This document shows positions 18,808 through 27,554 of a stretch of DNA of 64,000 bases, one piece after another. The stretch's first letter is position 1. Each line of letters starts with the position of its first letter. The stretch spans positions 1,116,001-1,180,000 of the forward strand of contig CP090855.1 of NCBI GenBank assembly GCA_041879425.1. The letters run 5' to 3'. This DNA is from Vibrio pomeroyi. GTDB lineage: Bacteria > Pseudomonadota > Gammaproteobacteria > Enterobacterales > Vibrionaceae. The notes beneath the pieces were generated by a model, which was not told where the DNA came from, searched no databases, and saw only the letters and a program-made list of their open reading frames with translations. The position numbers and the translations under genes are program-made.

Positions 18808-19782
18808 TTACAGACGATTGACTCGTGTTGGTAAGAATACTTCACCCAACATGCATCGCACCGAACCACCACCAATATCTTCAATCGTTTTCACGTTAAA
18901 TGGTAGCAGCTTACCGTGTGTCGAAAGCTGAGCTAACTGAGCTGGAGAAAACGCATCGTAAGCCGATTGAGACATCGCAATCACCTTGTCACCATTCACG
19001 GTTTCCAACTGTAGGATGTTGCCACAGAATCGGTTCATCTGATCGATTGAGATCGAGATAACCTGCTTATCTTTAGCAAGCGACTTCACCACAAAACGGC
19101 GTTCAAATTCTGGGATCACTTCATCACAGATCACGCAGAAGTTATCACCAATCGCCATCATCACATTGGTGTGGTAGATCGGCTGACCAGACGGCAGTGC
19201 AGTTTGGAATGACACCACGCGAGAATAACCAATGCGCTTCGCATAATCTTCTAACACTTCACGGTCACAACGCTGAGAAAGCGCCGCGTAGATAGTCTTA
19301 TTGATATGGTCGATCACCATCACACCCGTGCTCTCTAGATAAGAACCTTGTGCAATATAAGATTCTAGAGACTCACTGTGGTTAACAATGCGACCAGACG
19401 CTTCAAGTGCTTCAATAAGAGCATTTGGCTTAACTTCATTTTGACGGTTTTCACACGCCATAGGGAACGTAAATAAGCTTCCGTCACCGCAGGTGCTAAA
19501 CCAGTTATTAGGGAAGACCGCATCTGGAGTTTCCACACCAAGTTCTGGGTAATCAAACTCTACAACTTGCACACCTTCTTTACGCAACGAAGCGACCATC
19601 GCCTTAAATTCGGCCATGGTTTCTAATTTTACTTCAGCTTCGGTCAGATTAACTCTGTTCTGAAACTCATTATCTTGTGCCGTTTCTTCGTTAAATTTAA
19701 ATTCTTTTGGCGGCACCATAACAACGCAATTGGCGTTTTGAACATTAGTAATGTGAAGTGATTTTTTGTGTAGGTTTAACAT
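18808..19782 (-). CDS. ctlX: CtlX-type amidinotransferase-superfamily hydrolase
   Basis: A 324-residue member of the guanidino-group-modifying superfamily (arginine deiminase/amidinotransferase fold). Recognisable motifs are VVMVPPKEF at the N-terminus, FPNNWFSTCGDG, the catalytic histidine in YHTNVMMAIGD and the probable nucleophile Cys in GGGSVRCMLGEVFLP. CtlX proteins are linked to citrulline/arginine use and are often found with Lrp-type regulators; an Lrp gene lies 3.5 kb away at 23343-23831. The exact reaction here is not certain. Confidence 0.85.
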   Translation of the reverse strand: MLNLHKKSLHITNVQNANCVVMVPPKEFKFNEETAQDNEFQNRVNLTEAEVKLETMAEFKAMVASLRKEGVQVVEFDYPELGVETPDAVFPNNWFSTCGDGSLFTFPMACENRQNEVKPNALIEALEASGRIVNHSESLESYIAQGSYLESTGVMVIDHINKTIYAALSQRCDREVLEDYAKRIGYSRVVSFQTALPSGQPIYHTNVMMAIGDNFCVICDEVIPEFERRFVVKSLAKDKQVISISIDQMNRFCGNILQLETVNGDKVIAMSQSAYDAFSPAQLAQLSTHGKLLPFNVKTIEDIGGGSVRCMLGEVFLPTRVNRL

Positions 19783-20381
19783 CTCAACCGTCCCTATCTT
19801 TTATTTACCTCAGAATTGTAAACAACTTGTTACGACAAGATTCACTGAAAAGAATAATGATTTGAATATTTATCCCAAACAATTCCTGCAAAACTCAGTT
19901 TATTCGGTAATTTTTACTGCAAGATAACAGCACATCAGAAAGAACCAACAGTTTGCATATGAGTTACAGAATTTGCTGAATAAATATCCGAGCTTCATTC
20001 TCTAGCTTGCTGCGGGTTTAGGTTACAATTTAATCCATTTAGCGTTAGGATTATCACCGTTGCATAACAATCAATTACGTTTGAAATAAGCTTAACTTTT
20101 CCTGTCCGATTCAATCTAAAATACGCGTCATGAAAGACACGATTTGGACCTTTCCTGCGACATCGCTTAAACAACGTATTAGTGTTAAACGAACTCGTGA
20201 GCCAAGTTTTTCAACCAAACGCTTAAACCAAAATCCATCGAATGGCTTAATGCTTATAAGAACGAATTGGCGCTTATATAATTTCAAGCTAAGACGGCAA
20301 ATTTCAAACCGAACCTATAAAAACAAAGCTACACAGACGATGCAGTTGCTAATAGATGCATTCGTTTATAAAGGGAAATCT
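19783..20381. other. 600-bp intergenic region between ctlX and the ABC exporter
   Basis: Holds the divergent promoters for ctlX (minus) and the ABC transporter (plus). An open frame from 20130 to 20381 is in phase with the transporter but has a biased, unconvincing composition and no ribosome site; nothing else recognisable was seen. Confidence 0.5.
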
Positions 20382-22232
20382 ATGTACAAAAAATTTGAAG
20401 GCTTTACTGAAGCCTTTCCAAAGGGAGAGCCGATACAACCTCCTACTGGAATACTGGCATTTTGCCGCCATTACACTCGAGGTTTTGAAAAGCCGTTAAT
20501 CTTGCTCGGCCTAATGAGCATGACTATCGCGATCATCGAAGTCGCGTTGTTCGGTTACATGGGCCAACTGGTTGATTGGCTATCAACCAGCAACCCAGAA
20601 ACCTTCTTAGCCGATAACCAATCCACACTAATGGGGCTGGGTGTTCTGTTATTGGTCGTGATGCCGATCTTGATCAGTGTTTACTCGCTCTTGCTTCACC
20701 AAACCTTGTTGGGCAACTACCCAATGTCGATTCGTTGGTTGGCGCACCGCTATCTTTTGAAGCAGAGCTTGTCGTTCTATCAGGATGATTTTGCCGGACG
20801 TGTTGCAACTAAAGTGATGCAAACATCGCTCGCGGTGCGTGAAACCGTGACCAAAATGGTTGATGTGTTTGTTTACGTGACGGTTTACTTCACGGCGATG
20901 CTATTCATGCTAGCCGAATCGGATTGGCGCTTAATGGCTCCAATGTTGATTTGGTTGTTCGTTTATATCGGTATCCAGCTGCACTTCGTACCAAAGCTGA
21001 AAGACGTATCATCAGAACAAGCCGATGCGCGCTCGTTAATGACAGGTCGTATTGTCGATAGCTACACCAACATCGCGACAGTGAAATTGTTCTCACACAG
21101 TAAAAGAGAAACCGAATATGCCGAAGAAGGCATGGAAGGCTTCCTTGATACAGTGCACCGTCAAATGCGCTTGGTAACCGGCTTCAACATCTGCGTTGAG
21201 TTCGCTAACTATCTATTGGTGTTCAGTATTGCTGGTATCTCTATCTACCTATGGCTAGATAGCGCAATCACCGTGGGTGCAATTGCGATTGCAGTGAGTT
21301 TGGCTCTGCGTATTAACGGTATGTCGAAATGGATCATGTGGGAAATCGGTGGTCTGTTTGAAAACCTAGGTACTGTAATTGATGGCATTAAAACGCTATC
21401 TAAGCCAATCGCTATCGAAGACAAGAAAGACGCTGAGCCACTTAAGGTTCCACAAGGCGGCATCAACTTCGACAACGTTAGCTTTAACTACGGCGAGAAC
21501 AAGGGCGTGATCAACAACCTTAACCTCAACATTAAGCCGGGTGAAAAAGTGGGCTTAGTGGGCCGTTCAGGTGCGGGTAAATCAACCTTGGTTAACCTGC
21601 TGCTGCGATTCCATGATGTAGAAAGCGGTCGCATCTTGATTGATGATCAAGAGATCTCAACAGTGACGCAAGACTCGCTGCGCAGCAACATCGGTATGGT
21701 GACCCAAGATACTTCACTGTTGCACCGTTCGATCAAAGACAACATTCTTTACGGTCGACCTGAAGCATCCGATGAAGAAGTTTACGCAGCCACTAAGCAG
21801 GCGCACGCGCATGAGTTTATCGAAACCCTAACCGACCCGTTTGGCAACGTTGGTTACGATGCTCAAGTAGGTGAAAGAGGCGTTAAGCTTTCTGGTGGTC
21901 AGCGTCAGCGTGTCGCTATCTCGCGTGTTCTTTTGAAAAATGCGCCACTATTGGTTCTGGATGAAGCGACGTCTGCACTCGATTCAGAGGTAGAAGCGGC
22001 AATCCAAGAGAGCTTGATTGAGCTAATGGAAGGCAAAACGGTGATCGCGATTGCTCACCGTCTGTCGACCATTGCTGCGATGGATCGCCTGATCGTGCTT
22101 GATGAAGGCAATATCGTCGAAGAAGGAACGCACCAAGAGCTGATTAACCAGAATGGTATCTACGCTCAATTGTGGAATCATCAAACTGGTGGCTTCATTG
22201 CGGATGATCTTGAGCAGGCAACGAACGCTTAA
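20382..22232 (+). CDS. ABC transporter, fused permease and ATPase (exporter type)
   Basis: Half-size exporter of 616 residues: about six membrane helices (residues 40-330) and an ATPase domain with Walker A GRSGAGKST, signature LSGGQRQR, Walker B LLVLDEAT and switch IAHRLST. The start at 20382 was chosen because AAGGGAAAT precedes it and the protein then has normal length; the open frame extends 84 codons upstream without a ribosome site. It would act as a homodimer. The substrate (lipid, peptide or drug) cannot be told from sequence. Confidence 0.9.
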   Translation: MYKKFEGFTEAFPKGEPIQPPTGILAFCRHYTRGFEKPLILLGLMSMTIAIIEVALFGYMGQLVDWLSTSNPETFLADNQSTLMGLGVLLLVVMPILISVYSLLLHQTLLGNYPMSIRWLAHRYLLKQSLSFYQDDFAGRVATKVMQTSLAVRETVTKMVDVFVYVTVYFTAMLFMLAESDWRLMAPMLIWLFVYIGIQLHFVPKLKDVSSEQADARSLMTGRIVDSYTNIATVKLFSHSKRETEYAEEGMEGFLDTVHRQMRLVTGFNICVEFANYLLVFSIAGISIYLWLDSAITVGAIAIAVSLALRINGMSKWIMWEIGGLFENLGTVIDGIKTLSKPIAIEDKKDAEPLKVPQGGINFDNVSFNYGENKGVINNLNLNIKPGEKVGLVGRSGAGKSTLVNLLLRFHDVESGRILIDDQEISTVTQDSLRSNIGMVTQDTSLLHRSIKDNILYGRPEASDEEVYAATKQAHAHEFIETLTDPFGNVGYDAQVGERGVKLSGGQRQRVAISRVLLKNAPLLVLDEATSALDSEVEAAIQESLIELMEGKTVIAIAHRLSTIAAMDRLIVLDEGNIVEEGTHQELINQNGIYAQLWNHQTGGFIADDLEQATNA

Positions 22233-22369
22233 TTTTTATGCTATTTTAAAAGTGCGGCGTAATTCACACCAATTTGTTAATTAACGGTAAATTACACGTA
22301 GCAGAATGTTATGTCGTAATTATATAATGACGTTAACACCAAAAACGCCTCGCTTGCGCGTTCTGGAAT

Positions 22370-22399
22370 AAGGCTAGACTTCGGGGGGAGGCTAGCCTT
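22370..22399 (+). terminator. Stem-loop after the ABC exporter gene
   Basis: AAGGCTAG (22370-22377) pairs with CTAGCCTT (22392-22399), and a short T-rich run follows. It is a weak candidate terminator. Confidence 0.45.
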
Positions 22400-22518
22400 T
22401 CTTATGCCCCTAGATCAGCAATCTTTCCCACCTGTTACGTAAACTTCATCGATCCTTTTGTTTTTTTCTTGGCGTTTTTTTCTTAAAATGCGCGCAGTAT
22501 TCTTTCTAGAGATCAACC

Positions 22519-23226
22519 ATGAACAAAAGTGTCTTAACTAACGTTATCGCGTTAGCGCTGCTTGCTGGCGGCTATGCGACAGCAAACCAATACTTGCTTT
22601 ATGCAGGCCTATTCGCATTTTCTGGTGCCATCACCAACTGGCTTGCGATTCACATGTTGTTCGAGAAAGTACCCGGCTTATACGGTTCAGGCGTTATTCC
22701 AGCACGATTTGAAGAGTTCAAAGCAGCCATCAAGCAACTGATGATGGAACAGTTCTTTACTGAAAGTAACATCGACCGCTTCCTAAGCAGCGAGATGTCT
22801 GGCGGTCAATCACTGAACCTAGAGCCTGTGATTAAGAAGATCGACTTTAACCCTGCATTCGATTCACTGGTCCACGTCATCGAGAACTCTCAATTTGGTG
22901 GCATGTTGGCAATGTTTGGCGGTACTGAAGCGCTAGAGCCAATGAAAGCGCCGTTTGTTGAGAAGATGCAAGAGTCTGTGATTGAAATCAGCAAGAGCGA
23001 TTCGGTAAAAAATGCCATCAAAGAAGAGCTAGAATCTCCAGCGATGATGGACGAAATCAAAGAGAACATTGAAGCGATCATCGATCAGCGCTTGAATGAA
23101 CTGACACCAAAGCTTGTGAAAGAGATGGTTCAAACCATGATCAAGAAGCACCTTGGCTGGCTTGTGGTTTGGGGTGGTGTATTCGGTGGTGTGATTGGCT
23201 TAATCTCTGCGGCAATTACCCTGTAA
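22519..23226 (+). CDS. DUF445-family membrane protein
   Basis: A 235-residue protein with two hydrophobic segments at the N-terminus (about 5-45, including the family motif GAITNWLAIHMLFEK), a helical charged middle part and a C-terminal membrane segment (WLVVWGGVFGGVIGLISAAITL). This layout is typical of DUF445/YheB-like inner-membrane proteins of unknown function. It is a single gene with its own promoter and a strong shared terminator. Confidence 0.82.
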   Translation: MNKSVLTNVIALALLAGGYATANQYLLYAGLFAFSGAITNWLAIHMLFEKVPGLYGSGVIPARFEEFKAAIKQLMMEQFFTESNIDRFLSSEMSGGQSLNLEPVIKKIDFNPAFDSLVHVIENSQFGGMLAMFGGTEALEPMKAPFVEKMQESVIEISKSDSVKNAIKEELESPAMMDEIKENIEAIIDQRLNELTPKLVKEMVQTMIKKHLGWLVVWGGVFGGVIGLISAAITL

Positions 23227-23274
23227 TCGGTTTACCGACAACCAACTTATCTGATTGCCTTTCCTGGCACTCAC

Positions 23275-23306
23275 AAAAAATGGAAGCTCATTAGCTTCCA
23301 TTTTTT
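23275..23306. terminator. Bidirectional terminator between the DUF445 and lrp-type genes
   Basis: AAAAAATGGAAGCT pairs with AGCTTCCATTTTTT across CATT, a 14-bp perfect stem flanked by A and T tracts for the two convergent genes. Confidence 0.92.
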
Positions 23307-23342
23307 ATATCTAAACAAACACGTTTGAAGTAAACCTGTGCC

Positions 23343-23831
23343 CTATTTTAAGGTAGCCAACAACTCAGGGTTAACACCAAAGCCCTTCTTGTGTTCCTCA
23401 ATGACCACTTCACTGCGGGTCTGAATCACGCCAGGCAGCGTACCCAACTTGGTGGCCATAAACGCTTGGTATGCCTTCATGTCCTTCACTCGAACCTTAA
23501 TCATGGTGTCGAAGTCTCCCGACAGCGAATAACACTCTTCCACCTCGGGCATCATCTCAACGGCTTGGGCAAACTTATCAAAAATCGAAAAGCTGGTCTG
23601 ATCGAGACGAATGTGGATAAAGACTTGAACATCGAGTCCCAACTTTTCTGAACACAGCTCAGCATGGTAGCCCGTTATGTAGCCCTCTTTTTCCAGTCGC
23701 TTGAGTCTATCAGAGCAAGGAGACGTCGTTAGGTTAACCTGCTTGGCCAACTCAACCACGGGTAAACGCCCTTTCATGTGCAGAATTCTTAGTATCTCTT
23801 TATCGATACGATCGAGTTGATGCTGAGACAT
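23343..23831 (-). CDS. Lrp/AsnC-family transcriptional regulator
   Basis: A 162-residue feast/famine regulator with an N-terminal HTH (LDRIDKEILRILHMKGRLPVVELAKQVNLTTSPCSDRLKRLEK split around residues 6-50) and a C-terminal RAM ligand domain (about 70-145). The start at 23831 is preferred because AAGGA lies just before it; an open extension of 14 codons lacks a ribosome site. Its ligand is probably an amino acid. A link to the nearby ctlX is possible but not shown. Confidence 0.88.
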   Translation of the reverse strand: MSQHQLDRIDKEILRILHMKGRLPVVELAKQVNLTTSPCSDRLKRLEKEGYITGYHAELCSEKLGLDVQVFIHIRLDQTSFSIFDKFAQAVEMMPEVEECYSLSGDFDTMIKVRVKDMKAYQAFMATKLGTLPGVIQTRSEVVIEEHKKGFGVNPELLATLK

Positions 23832-24109
23832 AACATTCCTTAAACATTCTAAATTCGGCTCAGTATATTCCATACTAAGAGCAATCGAAGAAAACCCCGC
23901 TCACACATTTAAAAACTAAATGCACAAGTGATATTCACGCCAAATATAAATTCATACAAATCGATAACAACCCTTATAAATCAAACTCTGGTTATTAACA
24001 AATTATTATAGAAATGACCCGATAAACAAATAAGTTGAGCCAGAAACGAAAGAAAGGATATATGGCAAAGTGAATAATAGAATTATCAAAGAGAAAGGAT
24101 GACTCTATT

Positions 24110-24280
24110 ATGAAAACGCAAGAACTCGCATATAAGCCTTACGGTATTGGTTCATGGACACACGTAACGGTATCAAAAGATGTTGCTCAAGCACTAGCAA
24201 GTGAATACTCAAACTATGGATGGGAAGTGAAGATTGATGGCGACGCCATTGACGCTGAGCTAACACTCAAAGCCGCATAG
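24110..24280 (+). CDS. Small hypothetical protein, 56 aa
   Basis: Starts at an ATG preceded by AAAGGA and ends 6 bp before a strong terminator, so it looks like a real small gene. The 56-residue product (MKTQELAYKPYGIGSW...) is mostly polar and has no membrane segment or known motif; SWTHVTVSKDVAQALASEY suggests a short strand-helix fold. No function can be assigned. Confidence 0.6.
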   Translation: MKTQELAYKPYGIGSWTHVTVSKDVAQALASEYSNYGWEVKIDGDAIDAELTLKAA

Positions 24281-24286
24281 AAACGC

Positions 24287-24313
24287 AAAAACCTCCTAAC
24301 ACGGAGGTTTTTT
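24287..24313 (+). terminator. Terminator after the 56-aa gene
   Basis: AAAAACCTCC (24287-24296) pairs with GGAGGTTTTTT (24303-24313) across a 6-nt loop. Confidence 0.88.
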
Positions 24314-24342
24314 GAATCAAGTTAGTAAGCACTTACTATGAG

Positions 24343-24567
24343 TTAGGCTAAGCCAACTTGGGGAACAGTACTTCCTGTTTCGCAACGGCAATTGCACGTG
24401 CGGCAGAAGTGCTGAGTTTCCATATCGTAGTACAGGTTTCCACTAAATAGCTTTGACGTCCATTGCATCATACGGCCAGACGCTGTCTCGGGCTCTGATT
24501 CACAACGTTTCATTATAGACTTATGTAGTGTTGTTTTTTTACATCCTTTGCAATAGAGATCAGGCAT
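24343..24567 (-). CDS. Small cysteine-rich (zinc-ribbon-like) protein, 74 aa
   Basis: A 74-residue protein with two cysteine knuckles, CKGCKKTTLH near the N-terminus and CRTCNCRC near residue 58, which could bind zinc. The middle part (MMQWTSKLFSGNLYYDME) is amphipathic. It lies convergent to the 56-aa gene and shares its terminator region. No specific family was recognised, and it may be a small regulator or a stand-alone zinc ribbon. Confidence 0.55.
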   Translation of the reverse strand: MPDLYCKGCKKTTLHKSIMKRCESEPETASGRMMQWTSKLFSGNLYYDMETQHFCRTCNCRCETGSTVPQVGLA

Positions 24568-24882
24568 ACCTTTGTCCTATAGGTCTTTAGTGGTTACTGA
24601 CAATTGACACATCATGTCCAATTCGGTTCCACAATTCACCGAGCTAATGACAAAAGTGAGCGCCAAGTTCAAAAAATAGCCACTTTTCTATTTTATTTTT
24701 TGACATCAAACGCCATCAACAAGGCAGATCTTTCATTTCTCGCTCAAGATCCTTCGCTGTCGATTTACATTGTAAAACCCCATAAAGACACCTCTTCAGC
24801 TCGATCCACCAGCAAAAAAACGGCACCTCCACAATGAAAGCACCGCTTTATAACGTCATTTCTGGTTCAATTTAACTCAAAC
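24568..24882. other. Gene-free stretch carrying a ParB2 site
   Basis: No convincing gene was seen in this 315-bp gap. Its notable content is the parS2 match at 24763-24777. Confidence 0.5.
24763..24777. promoter_or_regulatory. parS2 site (ParB2-binding)
   Basis: ATTTACATTGTAAAA matches the chromosome-2 consensus NTTTACANTGTAAAN exactly. It is intergenic and the most distant site from parAB2 in this window, about 29 kb away. Confidence 0.8.
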
Positions 24883-25737
24883 TTAAAAGCCAAATTTACC
24901 ATTGTCATTTTTCCACTCTGAACGAGCAGGAATGGTTTCAATGGTGTCCCAGTGCTCTACGATTTTTCCGTCATCAACACGGAATAGATCATAAAAAGCA
25001 ACGTGATTATTCATGAACTGGCCTTCGCTGATCGACAGTACAAAGTTACCTTGACCTAAGATCTTGTGGTTGGCGGTATAAACCATTGGCATACCCGCTT
25101 CAGCTAGCGCACCCAATGCCTCGCCCAAACCGCTTAGACCATCGGCCACGCCTGGGTTGTGCTGTAAGTAAGCGTTGTCTTCGTTGTCGATATATTGATT
25201 AATCTTCGACATATCGCCGCTAATCAAAATGTCTTTGACGAAACCACTGACTAGCTGTTTATTTTGACCCGTTTTCTCAAGGTCTACGACTTTAGTCGTG
25301 CCATCTAATTGAGTACGTCCACTTGCGTTTGGCTTGGCAATGTCTTGTAGGTTATCCCAGTGTTCGACGATCAATCCATCTTCAAAACGGAACACATCGA
25401 AGCCGACTTTAGGGCCGAAAAAGTTGTATTCAGTATGCGTTACGACGAAATCACCGTCTTGAAATGAGCGCTTAACTTGTGCTTTCGCTGAACCTTCTGG
25501 CAGCATGTGTAGCACTTCACCAAAGCCCGCTAAGCCATCGCCGACCGCTAGGTTATGTTGAATGTATTTTTCAGGGTTGATGTAACTCACTGCTTTCGCA
25601 TCGCCTGTTTCAATGCTTGAAATCACCGCAACGCCTTTCTCTTGAATAGAAAGCTCTTGAGCAGTCGCAGTGGTTGCGAAAGTAGCAGCGCTAAGTACGC
25701 TTGCCGCTAGTAATGTAGATTTAGTTATTGTTTTCAT
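24883..25737 (-). CDS. Exported protein with two SnoaL/NTF2-like domains
   Basis: A 284-residue protein with a signal peptide (residues 1-26, ending TATAQ) and an internal duplication. Residues about 28-145 and 160-284 each contain a YIQHN or YLQHN motif, a VGDGL/VADGL stretch and a closing VEHWD motif. This is the cone-shaped SnoaL-like fold used by polyketide cyclases and many proteins of unknown function. The periplasmic location and tandem fold suggest a small-molecule enzyme or binding protein. It is divergent neither from nor clearly co-transcribed with the AraC gene upstream, which may regulate it. Confidence 0.8.
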   Translation of the reverse strand: MKTITKSTLLAASVLSAATFATTATAQELSIQEKGVAVISSIETGDAKAVSYINPEKYIQHNLAVGDGLAGFGEVLHMLPEGSAKAQVKRSFQDGDFVVTHTEYNFFGPKVGFDVFRFEDGLIVEHWDNLQDIAKPNASGRTQLDGTTKVVDLEKTGQNKQLVSGFVKDILISGDMSKINQYIDNEDNAYLQHNPGVADGLSGLGEALGALAEAGMPMVYTANHKILGQGNFVLSISEGQFMNNHVAFYDLFRVDDGKIVEHWDTIETIPARSEWKNDNGKFGF

Positions 25738-25858
25738 TTTTAAGTCCTCTCGTTTGCTTGGAAACTATATTAGTCAACGAGAGCGACTCACGGCAGAGTG
25801 TATTTAGGCGGAAAAATGGTAGATATCGAACCCTAGATGATTGGTGTCGACTCACTCA

Positions 25859-26749
25859 CTACTCAGAGAGTGACGGCTTTGAATATTTCTTTTGAAACTC
25901 ACTCGGTGTCATTTGGGTATGATTTTTAAAGTATTTGACGAAATTACTCGCGTCTTCAAACCCAAAATCCAATGCCATCTTTTGTGAGGTAATGTTGCTC
26001 ACCACCAGCTGGCGCTTCATCTCTAATACAGTGAAAGAATCGATGATCTGCTTTGCTGTTAGCCCAGTTGCAACCTTGCACACCTGATTCAGTGTCTTGT
26101 AGGTGGTGCTAATTTGATTGGCGTACCAGTTTGCATCACGAACACGCAGGTAGTTGTTTTGAAGCAATTCGAAGTAACGGGCAAACTTAATGTTCTGCTG
26201 CAAGCTCAAGGCATCTTGCTTCACTTCTGGTCGCAGACGATGAAGAATCAACGCCAATGCCGAGAACAAATACATCACAATCAAGGGATCGGGTTCTGGT
26301 TGATTCAGTTCCAGCGTAATTTGTTGTAGTAGGCTCTGGGTGCGATCTTGATGAAGTTCGTCTAGTGATAATAATGCCGAGTGCGCCTTGTTCAAATGGG
26401 TTGGTGTGTAGTTCGGCAGCTTCATATTCGCGTGAACGCTGTCTAAGAACGTTTGAGTAAAAATAACCGCCGTTCCTTGCGGCTTATTACTAAAATCAAA
26501 GGCGTGTACTTGCTCTCTTTGAATGAACAACACGCTCCCTTGGCTGAAAGGATAGTCTTGGAAGTCGACCATGTGAGTCCCTGAGCCTTGCTCAATAAAC
26601 AGAATCAAGAAGAAGCTAACACGATGTGGCAATTGAGGATCGTGGTCGATATTGCCATCAGAATAGAGTCGAGACAGTGGGATCAGCTCCAACTCTGCCT
26701 GCGCCGTTTTTTCATGATTAAAGCCAATGTTCGGGATCGCTTGGGGCAC
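25859..26749 (-). CDS. AraC-family transcriptional regulator with cupin domain
   Basis: A 296-residue regulator with an N-terminal cupin-like sensing domain (about 15-100, with DFQDYPFSQGSVLFIQREQVHAF split by turns) and a C-terminal HTH_18 domain (about 195-290, with MALDFGFEDASNFVKYFKNHT). It lies 121 bp upstream of the SnoaL-like gene on the same strand, so it may control that gene. Confidence 0.87.
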   Translation of the reverse strand: MPQAIPNIGFNHEKTAQAELELIPLSRLYSDGNIDHDPQLPHRVSFFLILFIEQGSGTHMVDFQDYPFSQGSVLFIQREQVHAFDFSNKPQGTAVIFTQTFLDSVHANMKLPNYTPTHLNKAHSALLSLDELHQDRTQSLLQQITLELNQPEPDPLIVMYLFSALALILHRLRPEVKQDALSLQQNIKFARYFELLQNNYLRVRDANWYANQISTTYKTLNQVCKVATGLTAKQIIDSFTVLEMKRQLVVSNITSQKMALDFGFEDASNFVKYFKNHTQMTPSEFQKKYSKPSLSE

Positions 26750-26960
26750 TTCTCTCTTCCTGTTCGTTTACTGCTTTACTCTAGCAACTGTAATGTATCC
26801 CTTCGAAAACGGAAATCTCTAAGACTTAGAAGTTTGACTTGAGATTCACGCTGTCAGGCGTATTGGAATGTGTTCTATACACTCCAAACAAGCGCGATTA
26901 GAATATTCGGCTATCTGACATTCTTATGAATCAAAGCTCTCTCCACCAATGAGGTTGAAC

Positions 26961-27482
26961 ATGCTCACTGTCACTCAAATTGCCAAGGCCTACAACATCT
27001 CTCGCACCACCATTCTCTATTATGAGCGTGCAGGGTTGCTTCTGCCTCACAGCCGTTCAGACAATGGTTATCGTTGGTATGGCGACAAAGAACAGGCTCG
27101 TTTAGAGAGTATTATCTCTTACCGATCGTTTGGCCTATCTATCCAAGAGATCACAGCGCTGCTTGATCGCAAAGACGATGGGAAACAAGAACAGACCTTA
27201 GTCAATCAGTTCAACGCGTTGGAAAAAGAGATTCAAAACCTTCGCCAACAACAAAAAGCGATTGTGATGCTATTGGAGCAACCAGAATTGTTAGAGCAGA
27301 AGCGGCTTACCAAAGACCGCTGGGTACGTGTGATGGAGAACGCAGGGTTCAACGAAGAAGACATGAAGAACTGGCACAAGCAGTTTGAGAAGATGGAGCC
27401 AACCGCTCACCAAGAGTTTTTAGAGTCTTTGAATATCGACCAAGAAGAGGTCAAAAGCATTAGGGAGTGGTCAAAAAAATAG
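26961..27482 (+). CDS. MerR-family transcriptional regulator
   Basis: A 173-residue regulator with an N-terminal winged HTH (LTVTQIAKAYNISRTTILYYERAGLL, which is split at YYERAG, the family signature) and a long coiled-coil dimer helix (about 75-115). The C-terminal part is charged and lacks metal-binding cysteines, so it belongs to the small-molecule-type MerR group. The start at 26961 was chosen over an ATG 12 bp upstream because GAGGTT sits at the right distance. The target is unknown. Confidence 0.83.
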   Translation: MLTVTQIAKAYNISRTTILYYERAGLLLPHSRSDNGYRWYGDKEQARLESIISYRSFGLSIQEITALLDRKDDGKQEQTLVNQFNALEKEIQNLRQQQKAIVMLLEQPELLEQKRLTKDRWVRVMENAGFNEEDMKNWHKQFEKMEPTAHQEFLESLNIDQEEVKSIREWSKK

Positions 27483-27539
27483 AGCCACCGAAGTGACTCT
27501 ATTGTTCTTTGTTCAACTCTTTTGCTAATTCATTGGTAT

Positions 27540-27554
27540 GTTTACAATGTAAAT
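27540..27554. promoter_or_regulatory. parS2 site (ParB2-binding)
   Basis: GTTTACAATGTAAAT matches the consensus exactly and abuts the putP stop codon, between convergent merR-type and putP genes. Confidence 0.85.

Noticed and set aside
20130..20381. N-terminal extension of the ABC exporter
   Set aside because: No ribosome site at 20130, and the extension is basic and unlike exporters; AAGGG precedes the ATG at 20382.
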